Shown here one piece after another: positions 21,563-30,405 of a stretch of 53,817 nt of DNA. The notes under the pieces are model-generated. The model saw only the letters and a list, made by a program, of their open reading frames with translations. It did no database searches and had not been told where the DNA came from. Made by a program: the position numbers and the translations under genes. Each line of letters starts with the position of its first letter. Within the stretch, counting starts at the first letter, position 1. Location of the stretch: the NCBI GenBank assembly GCA_936928855.1, contig CAKZHZ010000105.1, forward strand, positions 1 to 53,817, read 5' to 3'. The DNA is from an uncultured Polycyclovorans sp. (lineage in GTDB: Bacteria > Pseudomonadota > Gammaproteobacteria > Nevskiales > Nevskiaceae).

Positions 21563-23135
21563 GGGCCAGGGTCTCGTTGGCTGCGGGCTGGGCGCCCGGT
21601 CGACGCACCGTCCACAGGCACAGCACGGCACCCAGTACCAGCAGGGTGTCCATGGCCGGTAACGTGGTCCAGCCGGCGGCCATCGCCTCGGGCCAGCTCG
21701 CGCCGCCCGACACCATGCGCGTCACGGGCAGACCTGCCATTGCCACGCCGGTGGCGAACAGCAGGCTGCGACGCGTGGCCTCGGCTGAGGCGAAGAAACT
21801 GGGCACGGCCGCCGCCGCTGCCGCCAGGAAGAAGGCGGCGAACATCCAGGTCACCACGGCATCGCCGTCACGGGCCGGGAAATAGCCGTAGGCGCTGGCC
21901 ACCAGCGCCAGTGGCAGGCCGTAGCCCACCCACAGGGTGGCGCGTGCCAGCGGGGCCCAGCCCGGCGCGTCCTGCCGCCGCCGGGTCCACAGCCGCAGGC
22001 CGGTAAAGCTGACGTAGGCACCAGCAAACCCGAGGGCAAACCACAGCGCCTTGGACCACACGCCTGCAAAGTTGCCGAAGTGCAGCGGTGTCATCAGCTC
22101 GAAGACGGTGCTGCCGACCGAGGGCACCTGCCCCAGCACCGGCTTGGTGCGCAGAAAGTCGCCGCTGGCGCCGTTGTAGAGGTAGGTGGGGCCGGTGAGC
22201 GCCCCATCGGGATACGCCATCAGGAACGTGACCTGGGCATCGGCACGCCCCCAGTGCGCCACCTGCACGAAGGCCGGCTCGGTGCCGCCGCTGCGCTCGC
22301 GGACATCGCGGATCAGGGCATCGAAATCGGCCATGGCGGCGGGCCGCGGATCGTTGTCGGGCGGCTCGCCGATCACGGTTTCGACGAGGCGTTCCTGATC
22401 CCCTTCGAAGGCGATCATCGCCACCGCAGGGATGCCGAAGGCGCTGCCAAAACTGAAGTAGCTGCCGGTGAAGGCGAGCAGGAACGCAAACGGCAGATTC
22501 CAGGTGCCGGCGATGACGTGCACATCGCGTACGGTCAGCAGGGCATCCCCCCGCCGGCGCAGCGTGAACAGCTCACGGATCAGATGTCGATGCAGCAGAA
22601 AGCCCGTCACGGCCGCCACCAGCATCGCCAGGCCGAGCACGCCGGTCAGCAGCAGCCCCCAGGGATGCGGGAGGTGCAGGCGCACGTGCAGGTCCACCAT
22701 GAAATCGGCGAGTGCGCTGGCGCCCCCACCCTCGAACAGGGTGCCGACCGGCCCCTCCCGCAGGGACAGCCGCTCGCCGCCGACCGGATCGAAGAGGGCG
22801 AACGCGCCTTCCTCCTCCGGGTGACCGTCGTCCTCCTCAGGGTGGGTATGGAAAAACGCGCCGACGCGGCCGCCCGCGCTCGGAAACAGGGTCAGCTCGT
22901 CGAGGTAGCGCGGGTCGATGTCCTCGGCAAAGTCGCGCAACAAGGCGTCCGTGCCGGGCGGGAACGGCACCGCTGCGGCCTGCGGCAGCGGGTTCGACCA
23001 GTCGGCAATCTCCTCCGAGAACACTGCAGCCACCCCCGTGACGATCACGGCGTAGAGCAGCAAGCCCAGACTCACGGCACTCCAGCCGTGCAGGGCAAGC
23101 AGGGTTTTGGTGCGGTCCTGTCGGAAACGGAACAT
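21552..23135 (-). CDS. PepSY-associated transmembrane protein (iron uptake related)
   Basis: This 527-residue inner membrane protein follows the PepSY_TM layout. It opens with LHGWSAVSLGLLLYAVIVTGVAAVFSEE, has a large periplasmic region with a His-rich loop (HTHPEEDDGHPEEE), a second helix pair with TGVLGLAMLVAAVTGFLLHRHLIRELFTLRRR, and two further helices at the C-terminus. Members of this family next to TonB-dependent receptors are thought to reduce or release iron from siderophores or haem in the periplasm. It is flanked by two small membrane proteins with 7-base and overlapping junctions, so it belongs to the same operon as the receptors. Confidence 0.85.
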   Translation of the reverse strand: MFRFRQDRTKTLLALHGWSAVSLGLLLYAVIVTGVAAVFSEEIADWSNPLPQAAAVPFPPGTDALLRDFAEDIDPRYLDELTLFPSAGGRVGAFFHTHPEEDDGHPEEEGAFALFDPVGGERLSLREGPVGTLFEGGGASALADFMVDLHVRLHLPHPWGLLLTGVLGLAMLVAAVTGFLLHRHLIRELFTLRRRGDALLTVRDVHVIAGTWNLPFAFLLAFTGSYFSFGSAFGIPAVAMIAFEGDQERLVETVIGEPPDNDPRPAAMADFDALIRDVRERSGGTEPAFVQVAHWGRADAQVTFLMAYPDGALTGPTYLYNGASGDFLRTKPVLGQVPSVGSTVFELMTPLHFGNFAGVWSKALWFALGFAGAYVSFTGLRLWTRRRQDAPGWAPLARATLWVGYGLPLALVASAYGYFPARDGDAVVTWMFAAFFLAAAAAAVPSFFASAEATRRSLLFATGVAMAGLPVTRMVSGGASWPEAMAAGWTTLPAMDTLLVLGAVLCLWTVRRPGAQPAANETLAHEH

Positions 23136-23142
23136 GGTGACC

Positions 23143-23460
23143 TCAGGCCATCAGGTGACGGGCGATCAGCAGGGCGTGGAAGAGCCCCAACCCCAGCACC
23201 ACCGTGTAGGCGCGACCGAGGCGGCGATCCAGGCTGGCGTAGAAGAACAGCAGCGCCCAGATCGCCGGGAACAGCACGATGGGCAGCACGATATTGTCGA
23301 TCTGCGCCGGTCCGTCGGGCACCCACAGCGCGCCGCCGGACATCACCAGCCCCGCCACCACGAACACCAGCGGGCCGGCCAGCAGCCAGCGGGGCCAGCG
23401 ACGGGGGGCGGTGGTCGTGTCAGTGGCGGGGGTCACGGCGGATCCGGCTTCGGGCGGCAT
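23143..23460 (-). CDS. Small iron-operon membrane protein (DUF3649-like)
   Basis: This 105-residue protein has a polar, Thr/Pro-rich N-terminus of about 22 residues and then three membrane segments (PLVFVVAGLVMSGGALWV, IVLPIVLFPAIWALLFFYA and YTVVLGLGLFHALLIARHL). Its place between the haem-type receptor (8 bases upstream) and the PepSY protein (7 bases downstream) resembles DUF3649 proteins of iron loci. The family name is tentative; the membrane character and operon position are clear. Confidence 0.6.
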   Translation of the reverse strand: MPPEAGSAVTPATDTTTAPRRWPRWLLAGPLVFVVAGLVMSGGALWVPDGPAQIDNIVLPIVLFPAIWALLFFYASLDRRLGRAYTVVLGLGLFHALLIARHLMA

Positions 23461-23468
23461 AGGGTAGA

Positions 23469-25592
23469 TCAGAAACGCAGATGCATCGATGCCCGCAGGC
23501 TGCGACCCGGGCTGTCGAGCGTGTTCAGGTGGGCACGATACTGGCGGTCACCCAGGTTCTCGCCACTCACCACAAGCTTGAGGGCCGACCATTGCGGCGG
23601 CTGCCAGACCAGCGCGGCATCCATCAGGTGGTAGTCCGGGGTTTCCGGGGTCACCGGCACGCCCTCCGAATCCAGCGGCACCCGCGTCTGCGCGCCCACC
23701 CAGGTGGCGCCCACCTGCAGTTGCAGCGAGGACAGCAGATGCAGCCCCAGCACCCCCCGCGCCGTCTCCGGCGCAATGTTCAGCAGCGGCGCCCCGGTCC
23801 GGCGGTTCTCGCCGCGCTGGGCGGCGTACTGCAGCCCGACGGTCCAGTCACCGGTGCGGTAGTCCAGGGTCACTTCGCCACCGCGGATTTCCGCCGCATC
23901 AAGGTTCTGGCTCTGGGTGAAGCCCCCGACGAAGATCGGCGGCACCAGGGGATTGAGGCTGCCATCGTCGTTGCGGTTGACGCAGCCCACGGCGGGGCGC
24001 AGGCCGAGGCATTCGAGGGCGCCGAAGCGGGTTTCCTCCACCACCACGGTTTCGATGAAATCATCGACACGGTTGTCGAACACGCTCGCACGCAGCTGCA
24101 GGTGATCGCCTTCACGCAGCCAGCTCTGCCGGCGGAAATCGATCCCCAGTTCGACATTGCGGGCGGTCTCCGGCCGCAGGTCCGGGTTGGGACGGAACTC
24201 GTTGCCCAGGAAGTGCTGCCCGACCGGAAACAGCTCCACCAGATTGGGGGCACGGAAGGCTTCCCCCGCACTGGCACGCAGGCTGAAACCCCCGCCCAGT
24301 GCCCAGGTCACCCCCAGCTTGAGCGAGGTGCGATCGGCGTCGATGTCGCGTGCCGCGCCGGTGTTGGACGCCGCCTCGTATCGATCCCAGCGGACGCCGG
24401 GCACCAGGCTCAAGGGCCCCCAGGACCAGATGTCCTGCAGGTAAAGCCCCGTGATGCGACGCTCGGAATCCGGGTATTGCGGACGCGGTGCGCCATCGCG
24501 GCTGGCCTCGGCACCATCTTCGTAGATCTCACCGCCCAGCTGCAGCTGATGATGCGCACCCAATGCGAACGAGGACCTGGCAGCAAGACCGGTGGTGTCG
24601 AAATCGGTGCGGTCGTGGCGGGGCGTGTCCACCCGGTCCTCGCGGTAGCGGGTGTCGTTTCGGTAGAGGTCCACCTGCGCCGAGGTCAGGCCCCTGTCGA
24701 ACCGATACTGCGCATTGAGGTATTGCTGCCGGCTTTCCCGGTCCAGCAGCGGATTGGTGTCGTTGACCTCGATGGCGGGGTTGGAAGGCGACTCGCCGTC
24801 CTGCAGAAAATGCTGGGCGCTCATCTGCAGGCGGTGACCCGGCGCCAGCTGCCATCCCAATTTGATCAGGGCGTTCTCGGTGTCCAGCGCCGTGTGTTCG
24901 ATCGTCTCGCCGTTCCCGTTCTCATAATCTTCCTGCCGACGTTGCCCGTGGCTGGCAACGAGGTCGAAGGCGCCCAGGCGCCCCCCGACCGTGACCGCGC
25001 CATCCCGCGCATCGCCGTTGTCCTGATACCCCAATCGCAGCCGGCCACCGAAGGCCGCATCCGGCGCCACCAGATCGTCGGCGGTGACGGTCGTGACCGC
25101 GACCACCCCACCCAGCGCATCCGACCCGTAGAGCGCCGATGCCGGCCCCCGCAGCACTTCGATTTCGCGGATCACGTCGGGGTCGATCAGCAAGGGGCTT
25201 CGATGCCCGCCCACCACGTTCTGACGGGCGCCATCCACCAGCAACAACACGCGGGTTCCGGAGAGACCGCGGATGTTGATGAAATCCGCACTGGCGCGCG
25301 GTCCGCCCTCGATCTGCACGCCCACCACGTTGCGCAAGGCCTCGCCCAGGCTGGCCGGTTGCGCGCGCTCGAGATCCTCCAGCGAGAGGCGGCTGACGGA
25401 CTCCGCGGTCTGCGACAAGGGGCGCTCCACCCGGGTCGCCACAGCGGTCACCGGGGCCAGTTTCACGGGCGCGTCCGCATCGGTCGCCTCCCGCAGCGGC
25501 TCGACGGGCACGGTCGGCACCGTCTCGTCGGCATCCGCCCAGGCGGCGCCGGACAGCAGCAGCAACGAGAACCCAAGGTTCCAAAGTTTCAT
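23469..25592 (-). CDS. TonB-dependent haem/haemoglobin-type receptor
   Basis: This 707-residue outer membrane receptor has a signal peptide (about residues 1-19), a TonB-box-like VTAVATR (48-54), and a plug with FINIRGLSGTRVLLLVDGAR and IEVLRGPASALYGSDALGG. A 22-strand barrel follows and ends in SMHLRF. The FRAP box (FRAPNL, 446-451) and the NPDL motif (469-472), typical of haem receptors such as HmuR/HemR, are present. The catalytic His often found between FRAP and NPDL may be H460 (GQHFLGNEF). The gene overlaps the upstream DUF6607 gene by four bases. The ligand is inferred to be haem or a haem protein. Confidence 0.85.
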   Translation of the reverse strand: MKLWNLGFSLLLLSGAAWADADETVPTVPVEPLREATDADAPVKLAPVTAVATRVERPLSQTAESVSRLSLEDLERAQPASLGEALRNVVGVQIEGGPRASADFINIRGLSGTRVLLLVDGARQNVVGGHRSPLLIDPDVIREIEVLRGPASALYGSDALGGVVAVTTVTADDLVAPDAAFGGRLRLGYQDNGDARDGAVTVGGRLGAFDLVASHGQRRQEDYENGNGETIEHTALDTENALIKLGWQLAPGHRLQMSAQHFLQDGESPSNPAIEVNDTNPLLDRESRQQYLNAQYRFDRGLTSAQVDLYRNDTRYREDRVDTPRHDRTDFDTTGLAARSSFALGAHHQLQLGGEIYEDGAEASRDGAPRPQYPDSERRITGLYLQDIWSWGPLSLVPGVRWDRYEAASNTGAARDIDADRTSLKLGVTWALGGGFSLRASAGEAFRAPNLVELFPVGQHFLGNEFRPNPDLRPETARNVELGIDFRRQSWLREGDHLQLRASVFDNRVDDFIETVVVEETRFGALECLGLRPAVGCVNRNDDGSLNPLVPPIFVGGFTQSQNLDAAEIRGGEVTLDYRTGDWTVGLQYAAQRGENRRTGAPLLNIAPETARGVLGLHLLSSLQLQVGATWVGAQTRVPLDSEGVPVTPETPDYHLMDAALVWQPPQWSALKLVVSGENLGDRQYRAHLNTLDSPGRSLRASMHLRF

Positions 25593-26530
25593 GAGGCGCC
25601 CCCCGGCGTCCGGTCAAATGCTTCAAGCTGTGTGGCGACCTGCGCCGCGGCTTCCTCCGTCGGCAGCTCGGCAAGATCGAACATCCGCCGGTACATGCGC
25701 TGCCCGTCCACCGTCGCGCGCAGGTCGATCTGCGGCGCGGCCGCCATGCGCTGCGCCCACCAGTGCCGCACCGCGCCCCAGAACGGCGCGGTGCGCGCCC
25801 AGTACTCACGGCCGGCGGTGAAATCGTAGTCATCAGCGGCGAGTCGTCGATAGGTGTTGACGCCAACCTCGCGGGCGAGCACTTCATCACGCCCCTCCCG
25901 CAACACCCGCTTGGTGTTGTCCTGTTCGTGCACCCAGCCGTCCGGGGTGATGACGTGACGGTTCACCGCCATGAGGATGTCGTAGTCGTCGCGCGTGCTG
26001 TGTTCGCGACGCGGCAATGGCCGGGCGGTGACGTCACTGGTCCAGGATGACAGGCCCTGCGCATGGGTCCAGCGGCCGATGCCGAAATAGCGCGGCGAAT
26101 CGTCGACCTGCCACACCGACTGCTCCCAGCGACCCGCCGACTCACCGACCGGCACGGCATGGCGGGTCCAGCGGCGCTCACCTTCATATCGCCAGGTCTG
26201 CTGCGGCTGCCAGGTCCAGTCCTGACGCCAGTGCTTGACCACATGGTGGGACGCGCCCATCACCAGGACGTGCTGCAAGACGATGCGCGTCGGCGTGTCT
26301 TCCACCACCGTCACCCACTCGGTGGCTTCGGCCACCTTGGGAGGCTTGAGCGCGTATCCGGGCGCCAGCGCCACGGTCTCGCGGAAATCGAAGGTGACGG
26401 CAAACGTGCCGGCCATCGCAAGGATGGCGGCGCGGTCGGCCGACGGCGGCGCGACGGGCGCCGGCACCTTCTGCGGCAGCGCACAGGCGGCGAGCCACAG
26501 GGTCATCGACAGCACACTCAGATACTTCAT
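25589..26530 (-). CDS. DUF6607-type lipoprotein between two TonB receptors
   Basis: This 313-residue protein starts with a lipoprotein signal (lipobox LAAC, Cys about 16). The mature part has repeated Trp-rich strands (WVTVVEDTPTRIVLQHVLVM, KHWRQDWTWQPQQTWRYEG and VWQVDDSPRYFGIGRW). I associate these with the uncharacterised DUF6607 family, often found beside TonB receptors. The function is unknown; a periplasmic or outer membrane ligand-handling role would fit the context. The ATG at 26530 is chosen for the signal peptide; the frame to 26764 overlaps the upstream receptor gene. Confidence 0.7.
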   Translation of the reverse strand: MKYLSVLSMTLWLAACALPQKVPAPVAPPSADRAAILAMAGTFAVTFDFRETVALAPGYALKPPKVAEATEWVTVVEDTPTRIVLQHVLVMGASHHVVKHWRQDWTWQPQQTWRYEGERRWTRHAVPVGESAGRWEQSVWQVDDSPRYFGIGRWTHAQGLSSWTSDVTARPLPRREHSTRDDYDILMAVNRHVITPDGWVHEQDNTKRVLREGRDEVLAREVGVNTYRRLAADDYDFTAGREYWARTAPFWGAVRHWWAQRMAAAPQIDLRATVDGQRMYRRMFDLAELPTEEAAAQVATQLEAFDRTPGGAS

Positions 26531-26597
26531 CAGGATCCTCCTGGACGAGAGTCGGAATGGCTGGCGATGGCTGGCCGGAAACATCATGGGGTTGCGG

Positions 26598-28844
26598 CTA
26601 GTACTGCCACTCCAGCAGCACACCGGCACTGCGCGGCTCGCCGTAACGCGAGGCAACACGCTCACCCGCCACCAGGGCGCCCTGCAGGTTGAGCTCGTCG
26701 GTGAGGTTGCGGCCGTAGACGGCAACGCTGAATCCCGCGGGCAAACGGTAGTCGACGCGCGCATTCACCAGCGTGCGCGCCGGGGCTTCGGAGCGCGGGT
26801 CGTTGTCCGGATCGCTGAACAGGCTGCCGATACGCTGCACCGTCAGCTGCCCGCTGAAGCGTCGCCATGCCCGCAGGCTCAGGCCGGCCCCGACGGTGTA
26901 CTCCGGCGCATAGGGGAACCGGTTGTTGGCGTAGTCCTCGCCGTCGTTGACGAATTCGTCAAAGGCCGTGCGCAGCAGACCGCCACTGAAGAACAGATCG
27001 ATCGGGGCGTCGAATGCCCACAGGGCTTCGGCCTCCAGGCCATAGAGGTGCGAGCGGCCGGCGTTTTCCGTCACCGTTTCGAAGCCCGAGGTTTCGCCGA
27101 TGGTCACCTGCTGGTCGCGCCAGTCGGTATAGAACACATTGGCATTGAGCCGCAGCTGACGATCCCACCAGCGGCCCCGGTAGGCCAACTCCACCGTACG
27201 CGTGTATTCCGGCGCGTAGGGGCTCACATTGCCACCGAAGAAGGACACGCTGGTGCCCCCGGAGCGGTACCCCTCCTGGTAGGTCAGCGCGAGGGTGGTG
27301 TCATCGCTGGGCAGCCAGCTCAGCCCAAGTTTGGGCAAGGGATCGGTGTAGCGATCGCGCCCCTGCGCCTCGTAGTCCGGCGGCACCAGACCGGGGGCGG
27401 CCAGCGCCAGCGCGTCACTGACCAGATCCGGCAGCGGAATCCCGATCGGCAGGTCCAGCGGCAGACCCGGCACCGCGCCGGTGAGGGTCAGATCGAGCTC
27501 GGAGACATCCTGCCGCCGCGCACGCTCCTCGTTGTATCGCAGCCCGGCAGTGAGCCGCCAATGCGGCGTGAGATCCCAGTCGGCCTCGGCAAACAGGGCC
27601 CGGGTTCGCACGTTGCTGTCGGAGTCGATGGTGCCGTTGAGCAGCACCAGCCCGCCGGCAGCGGCGACGTCATGGCCAATCGTGGCGGTCTGCTTGTCGC
27701 TGTCGGCGTAGTAGGCGCCAACCACCGCGCGCAGTCGGGCACCGTCATAGTGCGCCCGCAGCTCCTGGCTGAAGATGCGTTCGTCCAGCGTGTTGTCCGA
27801 GTAGCCACCGTCGGAGGCTGACCGGTCGTAATCGATGGTGTAGAGGTTTTCGATCTGCACCCATCCGGTGACGGCCTCCGCCCGCCAGGCACCGCCCAGC
27901 GGCAGGCGCTGCTGGAGGCTGTGCAGGGTGGTGATGTCGTTTTCGCTGCCGCGCACATCGGCGCTCTGCGTGCGCGGGCCGGCGGAACTATCGTGCAGGG
28001 GATCGCCGAACTCGTTGTCGGCATAGGCCACCCCATAGCGGGCTCGGTAGCCGGGCAGCGCCGCCGGGGTCCACAACAGGCTGGCGCGGGCATTGCGGGT
28101 GTCCTCCCGCCCGGCATCGTCCTCCTGTCGGGTGACGTTGACGATATCGCCATTGTCGTAGCGGTCCTGGGCACTGACGCGAAACCGCAGGCTGTCGCTC
28201 AGGGGCCCGCCACCGGCCACGGCATAGTCGTGCCCGTCCCGGCTCATCACGCCGGCGCGCAGTCGCGCATCCCAATAGGCCGTGGGGTCGCGTGACTGCA
28301 GCACCACCGAACCCGCCAGGCTGTTGCGCCCCTGGTTGGTGGACTGCGCCCCGCGCAGCACTTCGATCTGCTCCAGATCCCAGGCGCTCAGCGGGCCGGC
28401 GAAGCGGGCCGCCTGCGGCGGCAGCGCCACCCCGTCCAGGTACACGCTGATGGTTTCGCCCTCGCCACCGATCCCGGTCAGCGGAATTCCGCGGATGGCG
28501 ATTTCGCGATCACCGCCCGCCGCCACCACGTTGCCGAACTGGGTGGCCACCGCCCGCAGATCGGCAGCCGTGCCAGCCGCCAGATCCTCGCGGGTGGCAA
28601 TGCCGACGCTGCTGGCGGTTTCGGTGAGGGTGCGCCCGAGCTTTTCGCCGTAGACCACCAGCGTTTCCACCGGGGTGGCGACCGCCGCATCCGGCGCCTG
28701 CGGCACGGTTTCCGCGGCGTCGTCGCTCAGCGCAATGCTGTCTTCATAGGGCTCGGGCGCGCCCTGCGCCGCCGCCAGCATCGGCAGCAATGCCACCCAG
28801 CCCGAAGTCCGCCCCACCCATGCCCGCAACCGCTCGCCCATCAC
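26598..28844 (-). CDS. TonB-dependent receptor
   Basis: This is a 748-residue outer membrane receptor with an N-terminal signal, a TonB box ETLVVYG (60-66), a plug with IAIRGIPLTGIGGEGETISVY and IEVLRGAQSTNQGRNSLAG, and a barrel closing with VLLEWQY. The IRG..L.G..G.....VY pattern resembles receptors of the CirA/PupB-like broad group. No FRAP/NPNL haem signature is present, so the ligand (siderophore, other iron chelate or organic compound) is open. It is the first gene of the leftward iron operon, and a candidate Fur box lies 71 bases upstream. Confidence 0.87.
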   Translation of the reverse strand: MMGERLRAWVGRTSGWVALLPMLAAAQGAPEPYEDSIALSDDAAETVPQAPDAAVATPVETLVVYGEKLGRTLTETASSVGIATREDLAAGTAADLRAVATQFGNVVAAGGDREIAIRGIPLTGIGGEGETISVYLDGVALPPQAARFAGPLSAWDLEQIEVLRGAQSTNQGRNSLAGSVVLQSRDPTAYWDARLRAGVMSRDGHDYAVAGGGPLSDSLRFRVSAQDRYDNGDIVNVTRQEDDAGREDTRNARASLLWTPAALPGYRARYGVAYADNEFGDPLHDSSAGPRTQSADVRGSENDITTLHSLQQRLPLGGAWRAEAVTGWVQIENLYTIDYDRSASDGGYSDNTLDERIFSQELRAHYDGARLRAVVGAYYADSDKQTATIGHDVAAAGGLVLLNGTIDSDSNVRTRALFAEADWDLTPHWRLTAGLRYNEERARRQDVSELDLTLTGAVPGLPLDLPIGIPLPDLVSDALALAAPGLVPPDYEAQGRDRYTDPLPKLGLSWLPSDDTTLALTYQEGYRSGGTSVSFFGGNVSPYAPEYTRTVELAYRGRWWDRQLRLNANVFYTDWRDQQVTIGETSGFETVTENAGRSHLYGLEAEALWAFDAPIDLFFSGGLLRTAFDEFVNDGEDYANNRFPYAPEYTVGAGLSLRAWRRFSGQLTVQRIGSLFSDPDNDPRSEAPARTLVNARVDYRLPAGFSVAVYGRNLTDELNLQGALVAGERVASRYGEPRSAGVLLEWQY

Positions 28845-28914
28845 TGCTCCCGTCGATGCGATCCGCTACGGGAACGCTGGTCCGCCGGGGCGCGGAAGCA
28901 CCGGCGGCTGGAGC

Positions 28915-28933
28915 GCGAATGTTAACGATTCTC
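28915..28933. promoter_or_regulatory. Candidate Fur box upstream of the iron uptake operon
   Basis: The 19 bases GCGAATGTTAACGATTCTC agree with the consensus GATAATGATAATCATTATC at 13 of 19 positions by hand count. They lie 71 bases upstream of the receptor ATG, in the only AT-richer part of the intergenic region. The functional context (two receptors and a PepSY protein) supports iron control. Confidence 0.55.
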
Positions 28934-28951
28934 AGGCGCGATCTAAAGCGT

Positions 28952-29701
28952 TCACGCCAGTTTCGACAGCGCCGACAAGGGCATCCGTCGCATCAGCGCC
29001 GCCATCGCCGTCCACGGCCAGCGCGGCACGTAGGCCTCGTCCGGTTCGCGCTCGATGGCGGCGACCAGCGCGCGACAACCGGTTTCGGTATCCACCACGA
29101 AGGGGCGGTTCTTGATGCCGCGGTTGATGTCGCTGTCGATGAACCCCGGGAACAGGGTGGTGATCTTGATCGGCGTGCCCTGCAACTCGATGCGGGCGCC
29201 TTCACTGAGATTGGCCAGTCCCGCCTTGGTGGCGGCATAGGTTGTCAGTGCCCGCGGAAAGCCGCGCACCGCACTGACCGACGACACCGTCACCAGGTGG
29301 CCCGCGTTGCGGGAACGGAACAGTTCCAGCGCGGCCTCGCACTGCGCCAGCGCCGCTACGAAGTTGGTCATGGCGGTCTCGCGGTTGGCGTGGAAATGCC
29401 CGGTGCCGAGCGAGGCGCCCTTGCCCATGCCGGCGTTGACGATGATGCGGTCGAGCCCGCCGATGACCTCGTCGAACTCGCGAAACACCGCGAACACGGC
29501 GTCGTGATCGTTGACGTCCAGCGACCGCACTTCGATGCGGATACCGGGATGGGCAGCGGTCAGTTCGGACTTGAGCCCTTCCAGCTGGTCGACGCGACGC
29601 GCACACAGGGCCAGGTTGCGTCCCTGGGCGGCGAACAGGCGGGCCATGCCCTCGCCCAGGCCGGAGCTGGCGCCAGTGATAAGAATGTTCTTGCGGGTCA
29701 T
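28952..29701 (-). CDS. Short-chain dehydrogenase/reductase
   Basis: This 249-residue classical SDR has the cofactor motif TGASSGLGEG (9-18), NAG (near 92), and a catalytic Ser...Tyr-x3-Lys in VTVSSVSAV and TYAATKAG. Arg residues after the second strand (ARRVD) favour NADPH. It probably reduces or oxidises a hydroxyl/keto group on a lipid or acyl substrate; a membrane-near C-terminal amphipathic segment (WPWTAMAALMRRMPLSAL) is present. It is the last gene of the five-gene operon led by the acyl-CoA dehydrogenase, 6 bases after the histidine phosphatase. Confidence 0.88.
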   Translation of the reverse strand: MTRKNILITGASSGLGEGMARLFAAQGRNLALCARRVDQLEGLKSELTAAHPGIRIEVRSLDVNDHDAVFAVFREFDEVIGGLDRIIVNAGMGKGASLGTGHFHANRETAMTNFVAALAQCEAALELFRSRNAGHLVTVSSVSAVRGFPRALTTYAATKAGLANLSEGARIELQGTPIKITTLFPGFIDSDINRGIKNRPFVVDTETGCRALVAAIEREPDEAYVPRWPWTAMAALMRRMPLSALSKLA

Positions 29702-29707
29702 GGGCAG

Positions 29708-30403
29708 TTACCGATAGGTGATGAGAGAGTCGTGGGCGCCTTCAAAGAAGGCATGCTCGTTGAAGCTGGAGAGATGGATGCGACGACCGTCTGCAGAGTA
29801 CAGCAGCTTGGTGATGCCGCCGTTGGCCATGGTCCATTGCAGCTTCAGCGCGGCCTCGGCGTCGAGGCCCAGCAGGCGCTGGATGATGACGGAGATGGCG
29901 CCGCCGGAGGTGAACACCAGCGCGGTTTTCGACGGCCCCAGCTGTTCCGCCACTTCGGTGACGCCGGCATTGCAGCGGGCGCAGAAGGCCGGCCAGCTCT
30001 CGCGGTATTCGTCATCGTGGGCGCCGTCGATCCAGCGCCGCATGGCCTCGGTCAAGGCGGCCTGAAACGCCTTGCGCGGGTTGAGCGTCTTGGCAAGGTC
30101 GGCCTTCATCAGCAGCTTGTTGGCATACAGCGGCCGGTAGCGCACCAGGATTTCCTCGTGGTCGTACTCGTCGAAAGCGGGCAGCACCACTGGCTTGAGA
30201 TCAGAGCCCATGGTCTGCAGGGCGTTCTCGGCGGTCTCCCGATGGCGCCGCAACGGCCCCATGAAAACCGCATCCGGCGTGAGCCGGGTTTTCAATGCCG
30301 CCCCCAGCACCCGGCCCTGCTCGTGACCGACATCGGACAGCGCGTCGTAGTCGGCCTTGCCGAAGCTGGCCTGGCCGTGGCGGATGAGGTAGATCGCGCC
30401 CAC
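29708..30403 (-). CDS. Histidine phosphatase superfamily protein
   Basis: This 231-residue protein begins with the phosphoglycerate-mutase-like signature YLIRHGQ (phosphohistidine H9) and has the second catalytic region with FTSGGAISVIIQRLLG near residue 170. Substrate cannot be predicted; the family includes sugar- and nucleotide-phosphatases. It lies two bases after the phosphotransferase gene in the lipid operon. A paired kinase-like and phosphatase-like enzyme beside an acyl-CoA dehydrogenase is a recurrent arrangement in fatty acid degradation clusters. Confidence 0.85.
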   Translation of the reverse strand: MGAIYLIRHGQASFGKADYDALSDVGHEQGRVLGAALKTRLTPDAVFMGPLRRHRETAENALQTMGSDLKPVVLPAFDEYDHEEILVRYRPLYANKLLMKADLAKTLNPRKAFQAALTEAMRRWIDGAHDDEYRESWPAFCARCNAGVTEVAEQLGPSKTALVFTSGGAISVIIQRLLGLDAEAALKLQWTMANGGITKLLYSADGRRIHLSSFNEHAFFEGAHDSLITYR

Positions 30404-30405
30404 GG

